In this document: in pieces, positions 5,058 to 7,213 of the stretch
Layout of the letters: every line of letters starts with the position of its first letter
How positions within the stretch are numbered: position 1 is the stretch's first letter
Source of the DNA: Candidatus Moranbacteria bacterium CG_4_9_14_3_um_filter_42_9
GTDB lineage: Bacteria > Patescibacteriota > Minisyncoccia > Moranbacterales > UBA2206
Assembly (NCBI GenBank): GCA_002790635.1
Contig: PFVN01000047.1
Span: 1,399-8,611, forward strand
Reading direction: 5' to 3'
DNA length: 7,213 bases
Program-made: the position numbers and the translations under genes
Notes under the pieces: model-generated
The model's database searches: none
Seen by the model: the letters and a program-made list of their open reading frames with translations, nothing else
What the model was told of the DNA's origin: nothing

Positions 5058-5180
5058 AGTTAAAAGTTAAAAGTGCAAAGTTAAAAGTTATCGTATCGCT
5101 TCGCGATGAGATGTTTATAAAAAAACTCATGAGCGTAGCGAGTACCAAAATTTTGAGTTTTGAATTTTGAACTTTGAATT
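5058..5180 (+). repeat. rplW-rplB intergenic long inverted repeat
   Basis: Outer arms 5058-5089 and 5149-5180 are complementary at 23 of 32 positions, and five further positions make G-U pairs in RNA. Inside, 5093-5110 pairs with 5126-5145 as GTATCGCT with AGCGAGTAC (one bulge), CGC with GCG, and ATGAG with CTCAT. A smaller alternative hairpin is ATCGC (5095-5099) with GCGAT (5103-5107). Nearly the entire 133-nt gap is thus one imperfect palindrome, ending eight bases before the rplB ATG. The left arm also contains short tandem copies of AGTTAAA. Confidence 0.65.
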
Positions 5181-5188
5181 GAATTTGT

Positions 5189-6022
5189 ATGGCAATCAAG
5201 ATCTACAAAAGAAATACGGCCGGCAGAAGGAATATGTCCGTAGTGAAATCAGAAATAATCACCGATAAAAAACCGGAGAAATATTTACTGGCTAAGAAAA
5301 AAAGCAAGGCTGGCAGGTCGCTCGGAAAGATATCGGTCCGCCACCAGGGCGGAGGCCATAAGCAAAAGTATCGTCTAGTTGATTTCAAACAGGATAAATT
5401 TGATATCCCCGGACGCATCGCGGCCATTGAAAGGGATCCAAACCGAAGTTCCTTTATTGCTCTCGTAAACTACAAAGATGGAGAAAGAAGATATGTTTTA
5501 GCGGCGGAAGGAATGAAAGTTGGCAAGGAAATAATTTCTGGACGAAATGTTCCTATCAAATCAGGCAATCGAACAATTCTTAAGAATATTCCAGTCGGGA
5601 CTATCGTATCTAACGTCGAAATATTTTCCGGCCGAGGCGGGCAAATTATAAGAAGCGCGGGTTCTGGTGCCGCCTTAACAGCTATTGATGAAAAAACTGC
5701 TCAGCTCAAAATGTCTTCCGGGGAAATAAGATTGGTCAGCAATGAATGTTATGCCACCATCGGACAAGCGAGTAACTTCGAACACAACGCAATCAGTATA
5801 GGAAAGGCCGGGCGGAAAAGATGGATGGGAGTCAGGCCGGGAGTACGCGGTTCTGCTATGAATCCCGTCGATCATCCCCATGGCGGAGGTGAGGGACGCC
5901 AAGGTATCGGTCTCAAGCATCCAAAAACACCTTGGGGCAAGCCGGCATTGGGAAAAAAGACGAGAAAAAGAAAAAGGTATAGTAATAAGTTTATAATTAA
6001 AAGAAGAGAGAAGCGAAAATAA
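5189..6022 (+). CDS. rplB: 50S ribosomal protein L2
   Basis: L2 is a primary 23S rRNA-binding protein needed for subunit joining and peptidyl transfer. The 277-residue product has the usual length. Landmarks are GRRNMSVVKSEIIT (12-25), GRSLGKISVRHQGGGHKQKYR (42-62), AIERDPNRSSFIALVNYKDGE (79-99), GRKRWMGVRPGVRGSAMNPVDHPHGGGEGR (208-237, with the functionally important His229), and the basic end PWGKPALGKKTRKRKRYSNKFIIKRREKRK. The ATG at 5189 gives the standard MAIKIYK N-terminus. No Shine-Dalgarno is present. Just upstream is the right arm of the 5058-5180 inverted repeat, and just downstream another inverted repeat begins one base after the stop. Confidence 0.98.
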   Translation: MAIKIYKRNTAGRRNMSVVKSEIITDKKPEKYLLAKKKSKAGRSLGKISVRHQGGGHKQKYRLVDFKQDKFDIPGRIAAIERDPNRSSFIALVNYKDGERRYVLAAEGMKVGKEIISGRNVPIKSGNRTILKNIPVGTIVSNVEIFSGRGGQIIRSAGSGAALTAIDEKTAQLKMSSGEIRLVSNECYATIGQASNFEHNAISIGKAGRKRWMGVRPGVRGSAMNPVDHPHGGGEGRQGIGLKHPKTPWGKPALGKKTRKRKRYSNKFIIKRREKRK

Positions 6023-6132
6023 AATTTCTAATTACTAATATCTAATTCCCAATAAAATAGCCAAAAAATATAAAGATTAAAAAGTGGATATTATAAATTA
6101 GAGCATTGGTTAGAAATTAAAAATTAGAAATT
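6023..6132 (+). repeat. rplB-rpsS intergenic inverted repeat
   Basis: Arms 6023-6046 and 6109-6132 match at 20 of 24 positions. Pairing continues inward as CCAAT (6049-6053) with ATTGG (6105-6109) after a small bulge. Variants of TTAGAAATT recur two or three times in the right part. A TATAAC at 6148-6153 with a poor -35 is a very weak promoter candidate for rpsS. The remaining 6133-6198 holds nothing else that I can name. Confidence 0.55.
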
Positions 6133-6198
6133 GGAAATTGAAGAGGGTATAACAAATTTAAGCTGAATAAAATCAAGAAAGATAGTTAACTTACAAAT

Positions 6199-6540
6199 AT
6201 GGCTAGAAGTTTAAAGAAAGGCCTTTACGTAGATGAAAGGCTGATAAAAAAAATTCAGAACAAGCGGCCGGAAGACAAGTCTCAGATCAAGACATGGTCC
6301 CGCGCTTCAATGATTTCTCCGGAAATGGTTGGCTTTACCTTTGCCGTGCACAATGGAAAAGATTTTTTGCCAGTATTCGTAACGGAAGAAATGGTTGGCT
6401 CAAGATTCGGAGAATTTTCACCAACCAGGAAATTTGTGCGCCATGGAGGCAAGATGCAAAAAGAACAAGAAATGGCGGCCAAACAGAAAGAATTAGACGC
6501 GTCAAAAGCGACCAAGGTCAGTGTTGAAGCCAAGAAGTAA
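6199..6540 (+). CDS. rpsS: 30S ribosomal protein S19
   Basis: S19 is a head protein of the small subunit that forms a pair with S13 and contacts A-site tRNA. The 113-residue product starts with the standard [19 protein letters not shown]. It contains [24 protein letters not shown] (31-54), [27 protein letters not shown] (58-84). After residue 85 it has a 28-residue charged tail, [29 protein letters not shown], longer than the tail of the 92-residue E. coli protein. The gene lies 176 nt downstream of rplB and 152 nt upstream of rplV, both unusually wide for this operon. No Shine-Dalgarno is seen. Confidence 0.97.
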   Translation: MARSLKKGLYVDERLIKKIQNKRPEDKSQIKTWSRASMISPEMVGFTFAVHNGKDFLPVFVTEEMVGSRFGEFSPTRKFVRHGGKMQKEQEMAAKQKELDASKATKVSVEAKK

Positions 6541-6544
6541 AAAA

Positions 6545-6697
6545 TTTATGCCCGGTAGTGAAATTTTGACTATTTTTCTAAAGAAAAATTTAAAAATAAA
6601 TTATACCGGAGCAGGCAATTAATTTTCAGATATTATAAACTCATAGAATATTTGACAGTTTGATTAGAAAGGTCAAAATTCTACTACCGGGTATGAA
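6545..6697 (+). promoter_or_regulatory. Long hairpin that pairs over the rplV start codon
   Basis: Arms 6545-6571 and 6671-6697 pair at 26 of 27 positions in RNA, with G-U pairs at 6547-6695, 6550-6692, 6560-6682 and 6571-6671 and one A-C mismatch (6561-6681). The core is CCCGGTAGT (6551-6559) with ACTACCGGG (6683-6691). The right arm includes the whole rplV ATG (6693-6695). The 99-base interior begins with a perfect small hairpin, ATTTTTC (6572-6578) with GAAAAAT (6583-6589). It also holds TTGACA at 6652-6657, 16 bases before CAAAAT (6674-6679), a weak promoter whose transcripts would start next to the ATG and lack the left arm. A terminal-inverted-repeat mini-element (MITE-like) is the main alternative explanation. 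Confidence 0.6.
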
Positions 6698-7213
6698 AGT
6701 ACACGCAAAATTGAACAATTTAAGAGTAGCACCCAGAAAAATGAGGCTGGTTACCAATCTGATAAAAAAGATGGATATTGAGGATGCCTTGAATCAACTG
6801 GATGTTATGGTCAAGAGAGGGAGCGCACCGGTTAAAAAGTTGCTGCAAAGCGCCATAAGCAATGGAGAGAATAATTTTGGCATAGATAAAAACAACATGT
6901 ATGTTTTCGATGTTATAGTGGATGCCGGTCCCACGCTCAAAAGATGGATGCCGAAAGCCTATGGGCGGGCCGGCCAGATTTTGAAAAGAACCTCTCAGAT
7001 AAAAATTATTTTGGAGGAAAAAATTGAGGGTAAGGGACGCAAAAGCAAAGAGCAGATTGAAAAAGAAAAGAAAGAAAAAATGGAAGAAAAAAAGAAGCTG
7101 GAAAAAGAAAGAATAAAAGAAAAAGAAGAAGCTGAGAAAGTCTCAGAAAAAATTCCCGTAGAAAGTAAGGCTGGTGAAAAAACAAAAGATTCAGGGAAAA
7201 ACAAAAAAGATAC
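6693..7213 (+). CDS. rplV: 50S ribosomal protein L22 (3' end outside window)
   Basis: L22 binds 23S rRNA early in assembly and lines the exit tunnel with L4. The reading frame runs open for 173 codons to the window end. The core is MKVHAKLNNLRVAPRKMRLV (1-20), ALNQLDVMVKRGSAPVKKLLQSAISN (32-57), and YVFDVIVDAGPTLKRWMPKAYGRAGQILKRTSQIKIIL (70-107), including the tunnel-lining beta hairpin with its conserved R-x-x-P-x-A-x-G-R-A pattern (84-93). A normal L22 ends near residue 110. Here an added stretch (110-173 and beyond) is almost entirely Lys and Glu, predicted as a long charged helix or disordered tail. The start at 6693 is the only one that gives the complete family N-terminus, and it is buried in the hairpin at 6545-6697. 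No Shine-Dalgarno precedes it. Confidence 0.95.
   Translation, partial: MKVHAKLNNLRVAPRKMRLVTNLIKKMDIEDALNQLDVMVKRGSAPVKKLLQSAISNGENNFGIDKNNMYVFDVIVDAGPTLKRWMPKAYGRAGQILKRTSQIKIILEEKIEGKGRKSKEQIEKEKKEKMEEKKKLEKERIKEKEEAEKVSEKIPVESKAGEKTKDSGKNKKD

Noticed and set aside
6995..7204. 69-codon minus-strand frame rich in Ser and Phe
   Set aside because: It is the antisense reading of the Lys/Glu-rich L22 tail; low complexity explains the open frame.
1..7213. Alternative genetic code with TGA as a sense codon
   Set aside because: No gene ends in TGA, but none contains in-frame TGA either. Ten stops are too few to say more than that TAA is favoured.

Overview
The window looks like a piece of a small, AT-rich bacterial genome, most probably a member of the Candidate Phyla Radiation (Patescibacteria). 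That placement is inference. It rests on ribosomal proteins with extra Lys/Glu-rich tails, tuf feeding directly into rpsJ with no fusA before it, almost no Shine-Dalgarno sequences, small orphan AbrB- and Phd-like proteins next to a DUF3800 gene, and AT-rich imperfect palindromes between genes. Ten complete genes end in TAA (nine) or TAG (one), none in TGA. No tRNA, rRNA, CRISPR array or insertion sequence is visible.

Left part (1-1450), accessory: a GC-rich palindrome (42-75), a 56-residue SpoVT/AbrB-type DNA-binding protein (89-259), a DUF3800 protein (356-985), a compact structured spacer (985-1053) holding the window's only strong Shine-Dalgarno, which leads into a two-codon reading frame (ATG AAC TAA), and a 91-residue Phd-antitoxin-like protein (1174-1449) with its own good promoter. 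Two perfect DnaA boxes, part of a 12-bp inverted repeat, flank that last gene. Each lies about 20 bp upstream of the -35 element of the next promoter, one for the 91-residue gene and one for tuf.

Right part (1486-7213), translation operon, all on the + strand: tuf (EF-Tu), rpsJ (S10), rplC (L3), rplD (L4), rplW (L23), rplB (L2), rpsS (S19) and the start of rplV (L22, cut by the window end). This is the usual S10-operon order with tuf at its head. Gene bodies are conventional; the gaps are not. rplC-rplD and rplD-rplW are nearly contiguous, but the other junctions are 70-299 nt long and are filled with inverted repeats. Between rpsJ and rplC a multi-stem element ends in a clear intrinsic terminator and has a possible competing antiterminator pairing. 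Between rpsS and rplV a stem of about 27 positions pairs over the rplV start codon. These gaps are the most interesting part of the window and suggest that RNA structure sets expression within the operon.
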